Assembly: GCF_000003815.2 (NCBI RefSeq)
Contig: NC_049990.1
Location: 17,128,532-17,192,531, forward strand
Source of the DNA: Branchiostoma floridae
Taxonomy: Eukaryota > Chordata > Leptocardii > Amphioxiformes > Branchiostomatidae
DNA length: 64,000 bases
Reading direction: 5' to 3'
Shown here: positions 46,090 through 57,209 of the stretch, piece by piece
Position numbering within the stretch: position 1 is the stretch's first letter
Layout: each line of letters opens with the position of its first letter
The notes under the pieces: model-generated
The model's input: only the letters and a program-made list of their open reading frames with translations
Told to the model about the DNA's origin: nothing
The model's database searches: none
Position numbers and translations under genes: made by a program

Positions 46090-46345
46090 TTTCTACCTGT
46101 AACTATGTACCTATTGTTCGTCGAAAACAAATAAGCGAGCTCTTCACCACACAAATAGAGTAGGTGATAGTTGTCTACCCGTAACCACTTATTGTTTGTA
46201 AAAAAAAATACGCGACTCTGCCGCACAAGTAGAATGCGCAAGTTGTCCACCTGTAACTACCTATTGTTTGTAAAAGAAATGAGCAAGCTCTTTACCAAAC
46301 AGATACCTTTTACTTGTCTGTCCGTAACTACCTATTGTTCGTAAA
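46090..46345. repeat. About 75-bp tandem repeat, four units
   Basis: Each unit has a TAACTACCTATTGTTTGTAA-like core followed by ATAAGCGAGCTCTTCACCAC-like sequence and a CACAAGTAGAATG-like spacer. Units drift in sequence but keep order and spacing. Confidence 0.7.
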
Positions 46346-49300
46346 ACAAGAAATCTTCTGAAAAAAGCGGACCGGTGTGACAGCGTTTTCGCCCCCCTTT
46401 AGCGTTTTCGCCCCCCCCCCCCCCCCCAAGAGCAGCTGGTTACTACATATTACAGGTGCGCTACCTGGTACTATACTGCACCTGGGAAGTAACGTATATG
46501 GTGTGTTACCTGGTACCTATATGACACCTTATTACCGTACCGTAAGATGTCATACCTCGAAAGTCGATACTATATTGTTCGGTGCAAACATGACATTGAA
46601 ATGAAAAATATAATCAATTTCTGCAGCTGAGGTGGCATAAAAACAGTGCTACTGGGACGTATAAATCAACACCGTCTATGGTACGGAATACGTCAGCTAT
46701 ATGTTTTCAATTTGTCAGAGTGTTTTCTTTCCTGTGCTGGAAACATTTCCAAAGCACTAAAAAAAACACACGTGAATAATAGTTTCTCATTATAAAACAC
46801 TATCTACGTGCAAGTTGATATAGCTGTTGGTAAATGCTACACAAACACTGGTAAAGTACCAGTCTTAAGAAACACGGGAAAATGCATCAGTCCCTAAATA
46901 CTAGAAAAAACAGTCATGTTGGAGGTGAAGATATCCCTTGGCCAGGTGCATATACCAAAATGTGCGTTATTCTAATTAATACCTAATATTTGCATAATTA
47001 ATAAAGACATTACATAGTTCTTTTGTGGTCACTTCATGGTAGAGACTTCATATTGGAGATATATAGGTTGCTTGAGGACAGGTGAATACAATGAAATACA
47101 TCTTATGTCAAGACTCAGGTATATGCAACTAGAGTTCCTCGAACACATATCTTCGCCAAATAAACAATTTCTATGGAAGATAGTTCTTTTTGAATGATTA
47201 ATGTGTATAAGTCCATATGTTATCTAGTCACATCATGTAGTGGTTGGTTGGATTATGAACATTGTGAGTAGATTAGTCTATTCTGTCGGTGTACATAATG
47301 CAGCAAATGTTTTGGCGATGTGAATGAATGTCTTTGCATAATCAGAACAATTTGTACAGGTATGAGGTTACTGTTCTATTTTGTGTTGTCATAATTACTT
47401 TCGGAGAGCTGGTTATGTTTTGGGTAGCGTTTGTATGTATGTATGTATGTATGTAGAAACCAGCAAATTGAAGACCGGCTGAATGGATTGAAGTGATATT
47501 TGGTATGTGGGTAGGTCTTGGAAACCTGGAAACCACAGGAAGTCACGCCGATAATTGCATTCGTCACTCACCAAACCCCGGCCACTGTAACAGTTGTTCC
47601 TTCCAATTTACGGAACTTTTTAACTCACCAAGGGTCATCTAAGGGCCATATGTAAGGAATGCTACGACCCCCGCCTTGGTGAACGTTTGTTTCAATCTCA
47701 TTAAAATAGAAAGTAAAGTTTTGCAGTCGCGAGTTAAGTCAGAGGTATTTTACAGAGTCCAGGGTTATGATTTCTGCGACTGTCCGATGACAGCCGCCTG
47801 TCACCTTTGGCGATTTGTATTTCTCGCAATGATGTCAGTTCTTTCTAGCCGACCTTTCCCTTACAACATGACATCTCTGTTAAGAGTTGAGGAATGCGTG
47901 GATAATTGACGGTGACCCTTTTGACCTAAGTGCTGTTCTTCAACATGTTGGGTTTGTCTTGTCCCAGCACTTGGTCACTTGTTGTTTTAACCTAGTTCAC
48001 AGATGTAAGTACTATGTGTTACAAGCCGTCATTGTTCAATTATGTTATATTACTGACTTTACATAGTACTTATTCGTTTGTTTAGACCCATGTAGTGTTA
48101 CTGGCACATGGAACACCAAGTTTCCTTGCAGTCCATCATAAGAAAATACACCTGAAGTGTCTCGTAGATATTAGCTCTACATCTTTATATCAAGTGATAT
48201 TCGTCAAGTTCCCTCTACTACATTTTTACCGTTTCCATGATATAGTGTTGCTTTTATTGTTGATCTGTATATAGATATAAGCAACACTTGTATATAGATA
48301 TGTTATATTTCAACTGCTATGAATCCTTTGCTGTGTGCCGTCGTATTGACATCAATTCAGCAAGCTATTTAATTGCTTAATTTTATAGATACGTGTTGGA
48401 CACGGTCAGGCTTTGTATTTTGCTAACATGAACCATGACCATTTATAGGCATTTTTCAGCCAGTAGTCTCTACCAGACTCCATCCTGGCGGAATAGTACA
48501 CGGATGACCTAGTAACATCCCTGGTCAATCAGAATTTCATGCTTCCAAGACAACGTCTGTTTATCAGGGAGCCCCTGCTTCCACTGGCTCCTTTGACCTA
48601 CTTCTTCTCTATTTTTAGACATCTATGGGTCGATTCAAGTCCTTTCAGGTGACTCCGTCACAAGTATTTTTCAACCGTTATAGAAGTTTCCCTAAGTAAT
48701 TATATTAAATACAGAGTGATTTATATAATTTGCATCTCATTATGTTGATAATCATCCAAAGTACCTACCTACCAAAAACAAAAAATATCCATCAATCCCC
48801 TCAGGAGTTATCCATCTAAAAAGTTACGAAATATAACACCCACTGCAATTCCAAACAAGCTGCTAGGGGGCCCAAAATTAGACCATTGACTCCTAGTACC
48901 AACAGCTATCCACCAGTAAAAAATCACGAACCTGGCACTTCTGGAAAATTTAGGCGCAAACTTTGATGCTCACTTGCAGTACCAAAACAATTTGCCAGGA
49001 GGCCCATTATCGAACTTGACCTTCCTTTCTGTGTCCCCTACCTATCAACCAAATATCATTAACATCCATCAAGAACATCTCGAGTTATCTTGCTTACAGA
49101 CAAACGCACTTACATACAAAGCCAGCTTCAGCACCATAGGTAAAAGGTAGCTAAACCATTCTCGCACATGGCAATCCTTTCCACAGCCGCTACAGACCTG
49201 CCAAATATCGTAGAAATCGCCCAGCTACATTTTGACTTATGCCTTCCGAAAAAACACCCAAAAAAATACCAAGCTCGCTAATGTACCATAGGAAAACGCC

Positions 49301-49898
49301 AGGTAACCCATTTTCGAACTAGGCATGCCTTTAAACAACCGCTACACACCTGCAAAAAATAAAAAAGTTCCATCCACAATTTCTCGAGTTATATCCTGTT
49401 GACCTACATACAGACCCAAGTCGGCAAAAACATAAGCTTCTTGGCGAAGCTAATAATGGGAATACAAGGGGCCCAACCCTCCTTGTCTGAAACAAGTTCA
49501 ACTATCTTATTACCATGTAATTACGTTAATATTGATACTATGAATAGAGTTATGTATCAAACTCGTGTACATTCTGAAACTGCATTTTGTGATTTATACC
49601 AATCAACTTCTAAAATGTCATGTAAACCCTTTTTTTGGGGGGGGGGTCGAAATCGCTAAAGGGGGGCGAGGTAGGGGGGCGAGATCACTAGCCGGGGAGG
49701 GCGAGATCGCTAGTGATTTCGCCGGGGGGGGGGGGGGGGCGAGATCGCTGTCACACCTGTGCGTATTTTGGAAAAAAGCCTGGCTGTTAAACAAAATCAC
49801 ATGAAAAAAAGAGTTTTTAAACATCGAATTACTGAATTTTGGTCCGTCTTCTATAAAAAAAACATTACATGAGATTTGTCTAACAAAGAAAAAAAATT

Positions 49899-49987
49899 GT
49901 TACAAGTGGGGTTCGAACCCACGATCCACGGCTGCAAAAGCAAATCGCTACATCCACCCAGCGCGTAGACCGCTCGGCCACGCTAGC
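49899..49987 (-). tRNA. tRNA-like sequence, type II, probably a pseudogene
   Basis: The reverse complement reads GCTAGCGTGGCCGAGCGGTC (A box) and later GTGGGTTCGAACCCCAC (perfect T stem-loop), followed by a pol III T-run. The long variable arm recalls tRNA-Leu or tRNA-Ser. However, the acceptor ends do not pair and the anticodon loop is not well formed, so I think it is a relic or the head of a SINE. No anticodon is assigned. Confidence 0.4.
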
Positions 49988-51055
49988 TGATTGCGAAGTT
50001 ATGCGTACAGAAGGGTTATAAGATTAGTTTGGTTAAACTGACCGATCCATGCATCCATCGATGGTTGAACTAACCACTTCTCTCGCCTCTAAGCAAAATA
50101 GCTCTTTGCCATACAAATACGTGTAGAGCAGTTAATAGTTGTCTACCCGTAGTGCCAATCACCGCTAGACAAGGCTCTAATAATTGATTTTCTAATACAA
50201 TGTGTAGATAACGAAGACAGATACGGGCCCATGCTACACGAACAAATACGTTCAGCACTGTGACGTTGCAGTGCCTTATAAACATCAGCACTGTAAGCCT
50301 AGAACTAAAGTTTTTACAGCACTAGTCTTCCAGGGCTGAAAAAGTTCCCGAGCACTGGTAAATCCTGTGCGGAACCCGCTACATTTGTATATCAGCACTC
50401 GGTTCCAGTGGTGACGACGGCACTGGCTAACCAATTGACCATTGAACTGGGTCGCCACCGCTCCGCCGCGTATTCAACACTGGTATTCAACCGAGTGCTG
50501 ACGGCAGTTTAGCACTGGAAAACCAGGTTGATTTCAACTTGTTATTGCTACAGTAGCTGTCATGATAAGAGTATTCCCATAGTAAATCGTAATGTAATAG
50601 ACAGAGAAATGTTACTTTCTAATACTTTATTGACGGAATACCTTTATACATCCCATGCTCTCTATCACCAGTACTTTTATGATTTCATTACATGCACTGT
50701 CGAATCCACAAAAATAACAACTTTTGGCACCTTACGTTAAATGCTAGCGAAATTACGCAATCCGTCTTCGCTGTCTAGTTGATTCAGACACATGCCCAAA
50801 ATACACAGGGCTACGCTATGCCATTAGGCAGATTCTACGCACATAAATCTTAAAGTTTTAACGAATGAGCATATAGCAATTTTTTTTGGAGAGCCTCAAA
50901 AAATTCCCAGGTATGGATCGGGTGTTTAGACCAATTTTGACCATAGGTATGGATAGGTTTTAGATCAAATGAGATAAGTGACCAAAAAGTAATATGAGAA
51001 ACGTCGACTAGGATTCTATGGATATAAAGTTAAGCAAAAAGGAGCACTGTTTGCA

Positions 51056-54000
51056 TTAGTAAGTCATGTAAATTGTTATAGTGTTATCACTTATATCAGT
51101 TATTATCAGCTGCCCTCCCTCACTAACTGCAATATGATTTACCATCCTCAGCCCAGTAACAACATGGCGAACGAACTGTCCGCGACTTGTAAACATGGAC
51201 ACCCGACCTTTACCAAGTACCTCACGGCGATCTGCCACCAAGATATGGCCTGACATGACTGTGCAGATTCCCTGGGCAAGTGCAAACTCACCATCATTGC
51301 TTCCATACCCCCCAAAACTCAGCAAAAGGTGCCCGGTCTGGTTATACACGTAAACCATGTTATTCCCTCTGGTGAGAATGTTACCATCCCTGCTTACTGC
51401 AATGAATTCTGATAACAACTTCCCTGCATTAAAGGTCATATCAAGCAAGCCATTAGGGTGGTATATGTCGATTTCATTTTTACCCGAGTCACGTTTTGTG
51501 ACAAGAATGCGATTACTTTGTACATCCACTGCAATCGTTCGAACGCGACGAATGCGTTGCACCTTGAACTTGCTTAAAGCTTGCCCATCCTTGCTGTACT
51601 GTACAACATAGGTCCTATCAAATGCCACGTTACCTATCACCCACAGGTTGTCATTGGCATCGATAGAAATGCTTCCGGGAAATATTGTACTTCCGGCTTT
51701 GCCGGGTACAGTTGTCAAGAAATGACGGATGTAAACACCCTTCATGTTAAAAACTTGGATTCGGCTGTTTTCTTTATCAGCTACGAATATCTCGTTTCTA
51801 GTAGAAACAGCTACTCCACTTAGACGAGCGAACTTCCCCAGTGTCGATCCCCGCCCACCAAATGTGATGACGTGACGTTTTCCACCATCTTCTGTAGTCT
51901 CTACAAAGATACCAGATCAAAATGAGTATAGAACACGATAGAAATTTTACGGATCCTTTTGAAAGACGGGTCAATAATACAGAAATTCGTTTTGATAAAA
52001 AATGCAGTGCAAAATGTATTCCTAATGTGCTTCGTTAGTACGGAGGTATGGCATTGCTGAACTAGTTTTCAGAAATAGAGATATGACGTTGATGAACTGT
52101 AGTTTTAAATATGGTGGTATGATGTTCCTGAACTCTAGTTTAAATAAAGGGATGATATTGCTCAGCTAAAGTTTTAAATGAAGATATGATGTTGTTAAGT
52201 CTAGTTTGTCTTACCCCGTAGGTCATCCAAAGTTGTAGTAGTTTGAACAGTCCAAATCTTGGTTTCTGAGTTACCTTTGGTGGATGGCAATATCTGGGGA
52301 TAAACAAACTGTTCACATAAGTACCTATTACTTTGCGATATAACAGAAACAAAGGTTTTCTATTGGTCTCATTTTTACACAGACTCATTATCGTTAAAAT
52401 CAAATTTGCGATTACACTTTCAACCATGATTTATGCATGTGTATGCATGTGATTCTAGTGTAAGAGTTTTTCCATCAAGCTATGCATAGATTGTAATAGA
52501 TTTACCAATACAAAAGAGTTTCTGTGCATGTACAATTAGAACATTGAATATCCTAACACAAAGGCTTCAGAAATACTGTTTGTACAGAATTCTTAAAACC
52601 GTAATGATAAGTCATTGAATGTCCTCTCACTACTGCACAATATGTATTAATCTCAATATGCAAATGTAGATCAACATTTGTACTTGATTTCTTTATATTT
52701 GTACTTGCTTTCCTGGCATACATTTGATTGCCCTTTTCCCGTTATTGCAATGGCATGTACACTGCACTTCCATATATTGATAATACTCACAGTATTGGTA
52801 AAATGTGTGACAACGTCAAATGCTCTGTTTGTGGATGTATATCTTACCGTGGTTTGGGCTGTTTTAGGCGTTGTTGTCTGAAACATACAAGTTACATTTT
52901 TACTCTTGAGAAAGAAAAAACACCCAAGACATAAGCATATTTTTATCTCCTCTATAACAGAAAAGCGAGCAGAAGTTAAATTCATCCAGTTATAGTCTCT
53001 TTTTGTATCTGTTAACTGTATCTTTTCAACATGTCTTGTTGTAACATGTACTTAGCCCGTTTGCAAAAATGTGCAATAAAGGTCTTTATTCCTTCATTCA
53101 TTTACGTTATTTTTAAAGTCAGTGGTCCAGACAAATCAAACAGGTGACAAAATACGCAGTTTAATGCGCCCGTTTCTTCTGTGCAGACGGTGATTGGTGT
53201 CTACAATTATTCTTTGTTTTCCTTATCTGTCAATCAAAAATTTTCAGAGTAGTCGATGTCCAAACTCTAAAGTGTGACGTGAACGATATGCCATATGGAA
53301 ACGTGATTTGTGTGTTATTGTACAGGTGTTTAAAACATAACCTAGTAGACGAGAAACCATGTAGAGATGGAATAGCATTAATATAGTTGCCCTCTAACAC
53401 CAACATTGGGTCTGTTTTAATCCATGACGCGAATATACATTGCCATACCATGCTTTGTACGTTGTACAATTGTTGCGCAATAAAAGTATTATCATTGTTA
53501 TATATTTGATTTGGAAAATTTATAGCTTACTTTGTCAGTAAACACCAATCTTTTAGTGCTTACGGAAACTTGCATAGTACTGTGGGATCTTTAGTATAGG
53601 GGAGCATATGTCTCGAATCCGAGAAGGACTAATGGCCATTTGGACCCTAAAATATACAAATTTCTAACTATGTATTCTCAAACGCATATATTTCTTGAAA
53701 ACCACTAGCAAGCAGTTAGCTATCTTTAGTTTATTTTGAATGGGAAAGTAAGATGCAAATTTATGGGATAGAAACTTTGTGTTGATATTTTTCCATAAAC
53801 TAAGATTATGAGCCATAATCATTTGTAAATTGTTAAAATATTTTTGACACTGACCAGGCAATGCATTTACAATGATCACGGATAAAATTAAAAAAGAACC
53901 TGTAAAGTTGGGCAAAGCATGGTGATGTTTGGGTCAAGAAGGCAAGTTTGGTCATACTATTTCCAATATAGGTTAGGGCCGTTTTGGGATAACACTGTAA

Positions 54001-56365
54001 CTGGGAAAAGAAATGTATCTTTGTAGTACACCAATGTTGTAGGGAAGCAAGAAAACCATTTACCTTCAAGTTGACAGTTGGTCCTGTAGGATACGAATAG
54101 TTCTGCTGATGGGTTTCCTGGGGCGAAACGATAAAGATTCCTGACAGGATCATTGCTAACCCAGCGGATGCCGTGATGACTGCACAAACCAGCTGTGCGC
54201 ATGAGCGGGAAGGGCGTATCAGACCACGAGGTGCAGGTCCCTTATCTGTAAGAACATTATAGTAATAATATAAATTTTAACCATGTCGTTTAAGATCCAG
54301 GGTTAAACTATATATTAAGGCATAAAAAATCCAGCAAATGTAAAGATTAACTACTCCATATGCATCTTGCAGCCATACTTTACACATGTATGGGGTATAG
54401 GCTAGAAAGTTTACGAAATATTACTCGTGAAGACACTTTACAATTTCAAAGGTTACAAAACTTGGCTACACATAAAAAGTAAAACAGCAAGGGTTAAGGT
54501 CGAGGTCCTCATAGGCAAACTAACGGGAGTCTGACAGATCACGATGATGAAGTGAGAGTTTGACAGATCACGCAGGGTAAATATGGACCACTAAATTACT
54601 AGAAACTAAAAGGAACGACAAATTTCCAGACACAAACACTATTTCAGTATGAGTAGGATGGTTACAGTGTTGCGGTACGAACTAAGGTCTAAGGTAAGGT
54701 AAGGATGGTTACACTATACAGGTAAAGATAACAGAATTTTAAACGTGAATTAACTGGCACACAACTTCCCATCGTGACCTGGCTTCAAACACAACTTATA
54801 GATGATATATCAGTCATTATGTATTCACCAACCATCAGCAGAATCAATATCTATTTAACAAAGTTATACAAAATGTTCTGAATGTAAAAAAAAAAGTGTC
54901 GTCTTTAACAGTAAGACCTGTAATGTTTAAACTAAAATAAATGAACATATAGTAAAGTTCTTCGAAACACAACCAGAATTAAACTCACTTCCAATGTTTC
55001 GATGTCTGTCAGACACCATCATCAGGGTTAGAATGACTGGATCTGATTCTTGTTTGTACTTATCAGATCTAGAATCAGATTTCAGTCATTCTAACCCTGA
55101 TGATGGTGTCTGATAGACATCGAAACGTTGGAAATGATCACCATCATAATTGTGTTTTGAAAAACCTTACTTTATTAGTATTTTACCAACCTGATGAAAC
55201 TATTTACGGATAGAACAAATAAATTTTGTCAAATAAGACTGCCTTGATCCCATTCTCATGGAAACAATGATAGACTTTATAAAATCAATTTGTATGAAAT
55301 TGATGCAAAATGTATCTACGAAACATCAAAATGTACCTTAGAAGGAGATTAATGGTTCCAATGTATGTCATTAACATGATACGGGGCTTAGAAGCCATCA
55401 TTTTTAAAGACGCAAGCAAATCAATTCAATAACTTTATATTTTAGGGATCTTGGATGTAAAAACATTGCAGGTATCAAAAAGGATTCCCTATGGTCAGAA
55501 ATTTCATAAATGCATAGAATAATAGTTTCGAAATGGAAGAATATCAAATGAAACGTAAGTAAAATTCTTGTTTACTTCCAAACACTGCATTTGGCTTACC
55601 TGATGGCGGGTTGTCACTTCCAGTTCCTTCATCGAGATCCTGGTACACATGGTCATCATCATCTACACTGTCATTTCCATATGAATCTTCATCCACATCA
55701 TCATTTTCATAAAAATCTCTAGGCACATCATCATTTTTACATACATCATCATTTTCAACTTCACCATCATCATTTTCATATGCATTTTCAGCCTCACCAT
55801 TTTCATTTTCATATCCATTTTCAGCCTCACCATCATCATTTTGATATGCGTTTTCAGCTTCACCATCATCATCTCCATATACATTTTTAGCCACATTATC
55901 ATTTTTATATACATTTTTAGCCACATCATCATTTTCATATACATTTTTAGCCACATCATCATTTTCATATACATCTTTAGTAACATAAACATTATTTTCA
56001 GATACATCTTCAGCCACATCATCATCATTTTCACATGAATCTTCAGTAACATAAGCATCATTTTCATATACATCTTCAGCCTCATCGTCATGATTATATA
56101 CAAGTACATCTTCAGCTACAATATCATCATTTTTATATATATCTTCAGGTACATGCAAGTCTCCTGCTTCATCACCATTATTCTCATATACATCTTCAGA
56201 CACAGCGATGTTTTTCCCAGATGTGTGATTATCGGTAACGTCCCCCGACAGAGTCGGTATGGACCATGGCTCTACAGTAAGGCCAGACGCCACTGCTCCA
56301 TGGGTTGTCTGAGTGGTCGAGGCGTTTCTTTGCTGCTTGTTTATCGTCTGTAGTTCCTTAGACAT
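51056..56365 (-). CDS. NHL gene B: paralogue of gene A
   Basis: Exons 56365-55600 (start in an exon from 56367), 54245-54064, 52877-52848, 52293-52215 and 51900-51056 join in frame to about 633 residues. The layout matches gene A, with identical sizes for the last three exons (30, 79 and 845 nt). The acidic N-terminus has seven YEN and eleven Tyr-x-Asn motifs in a different register (VYENDDVAKNVYENDD, GEAENAYQNDDGEAENGYEN). The TM exon adds four residues (PRGLIRPSR) before LVCAVITASAGLAMILSGIF. The stalk reads TTTPKTAQTT. The NHL exon starts TTEDGGKRHVITFGGRGSTL and ends in TAA-free frame to a TGA stop. Both genes keep the HVYQDLDE motif before the TM exon. Confidence 0.8.
54955..55210. mobile_element. 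Second foldback element with hammerhead-like arms, in a gene B intron
   Basis: Two inverted arms carry CTGATGA ... GAAAC. Left, on minus, is 55025-55019 and 55000-54996. Right, on plus, is 55097-55103 and 55122-55126. Each encloses the stem GGTGTCT / AGACATC with a 3-base loop. The right end (CCAACCTGATGAAACTATTT then ACGGA) is the inverse of the left end of the 32912 element. The aligned gene A intron near 37590 (ATAAATGAACTTTGTCAAAT) appears to be the empty site. AAATAAAT flanks both sides. Confidence 0.75.
55660..56190. repeat. Imperfect coding tandem repeat (acidic Tyr exon, gene B)
   Basis: 30-39 base units with CATCATCATTTTCATATGC and CATTTTCAGCCTCACC-like sequence (plus reading). A 30-base subarray at 55880-55980 repeats ACATTTTTAGCCACATCATC nearly exactly. 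All unit changes keep frame. Confidence 0.85.
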
Positions 56366-57041
56366 ACCTGATGGTGCGAAGTAAGGGAAATTCTAAAACT
56401 GAACAAAATTAAATTTTTGTATCATATCTTTCAAATCATTTGTTGAATTTTTTTCTTATTTTCAATTTTTTCTTTCATTTTACAAGAATTAAAACCACAG
56501 AATAATAAATTAATAAAGCAACACATTTACCACGGATGCAAAGCCTAAAGTAAACACAGCTAACAAACGGAAGAAAAGGGATCTAATTAAATGATAGCAG
56601 CCTACTAACGCAACACTAACACAGGATAAAACTCAATAATTAATATAAATAATTTTAAAAAGTAAGTAATTATCTTTGGAGTGCAAGTGAATGACTGATC
56701 ATTTTGCTTGTTTTGTTAAAGCTATATTTTGGTAATTTTCCTGTTCTAATATGATAGGTATGTCATGTACTACTTCAATATATTGTCCTTTGTTAAAACG
56801 TTAAATGGTAGCCATTGATGCATTCCATAAGCTTTTCTATCTTCTAGCCACCCTTGTTTTATCATAAGTATTTGAATTTGTGCCAGTAAACATTGAATTC
56901 TTCACTTTCTAAAAACTATATCGATAACCATTAAAACAAGTAAGATATGGTTTGCTCCAGAATATAGTTGCTGTTATCTCTACGAGAAACGTCATAATCA
57001 TTGTCTATGATGAATGCCTCGGTAATCTGTTCAATACTTAC

Positions 57042-57170
57042 CTGTTTAAGCGCCTGTATTGCTGTAAAACCTTGTCTTTTCTGGGTTCTTCTGTCACGTA
57101 AGGCTTGTAGACCTCTCACGGCGATTTTTTTTCTGGTCGATAGACTCAAGTTTCTACAACGCAGTATTCA
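57042..57170 (-). other. Gene B first (5') exon, untranslated
   Basis: It is homologous to 44633-44760, ending CAGGCGCTTAAACAG at a GTAAGT donor. No in-frame start joins to the 56365 ATG, so it is read as 5' UTR. Confidence 0.5.
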
Positions 57171-57198
57171 GTAGTCAGCACAACGACTTAGTGGTGAC

Positions 57199-57208
57199 AT
57201 ATAAATAC
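57199..57208 (-). promoter_or_regulatory. TATA-like box of gene B
   Basis: TATTTATATG on minus in the same GGTATTTATATGTCACCACT block as gene A. Conservation between A and B here exceeds that of the surrounding DNA. Confidence 0.55.
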
Positions 57209-57209
57209 C

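Larger units (their letters stand above)
45240..51050. other. Intergenic region between genes A and B: repeats, no gene seen
   Basis: It contains another minus-oriented dispersed repeat piece (45270-45450, ends CCCGGTCTGAAAAGGGTTAA), a 75-bp tandem repeat (46090-46345), inverted C-rich blocks (46380-46430 and 49630-49755), a GTAT microsatellite (47432-47457), dispersed repeats with GGTATGTGGGTAGG (46940-47540) and a related inverted stretch (48700-49460), a tRNA-like sequence, and a cluster of AGCACTGG motifs at 50285-50520. ORFs of up to 118 codons here show no protein features. Confidence 0.6.
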
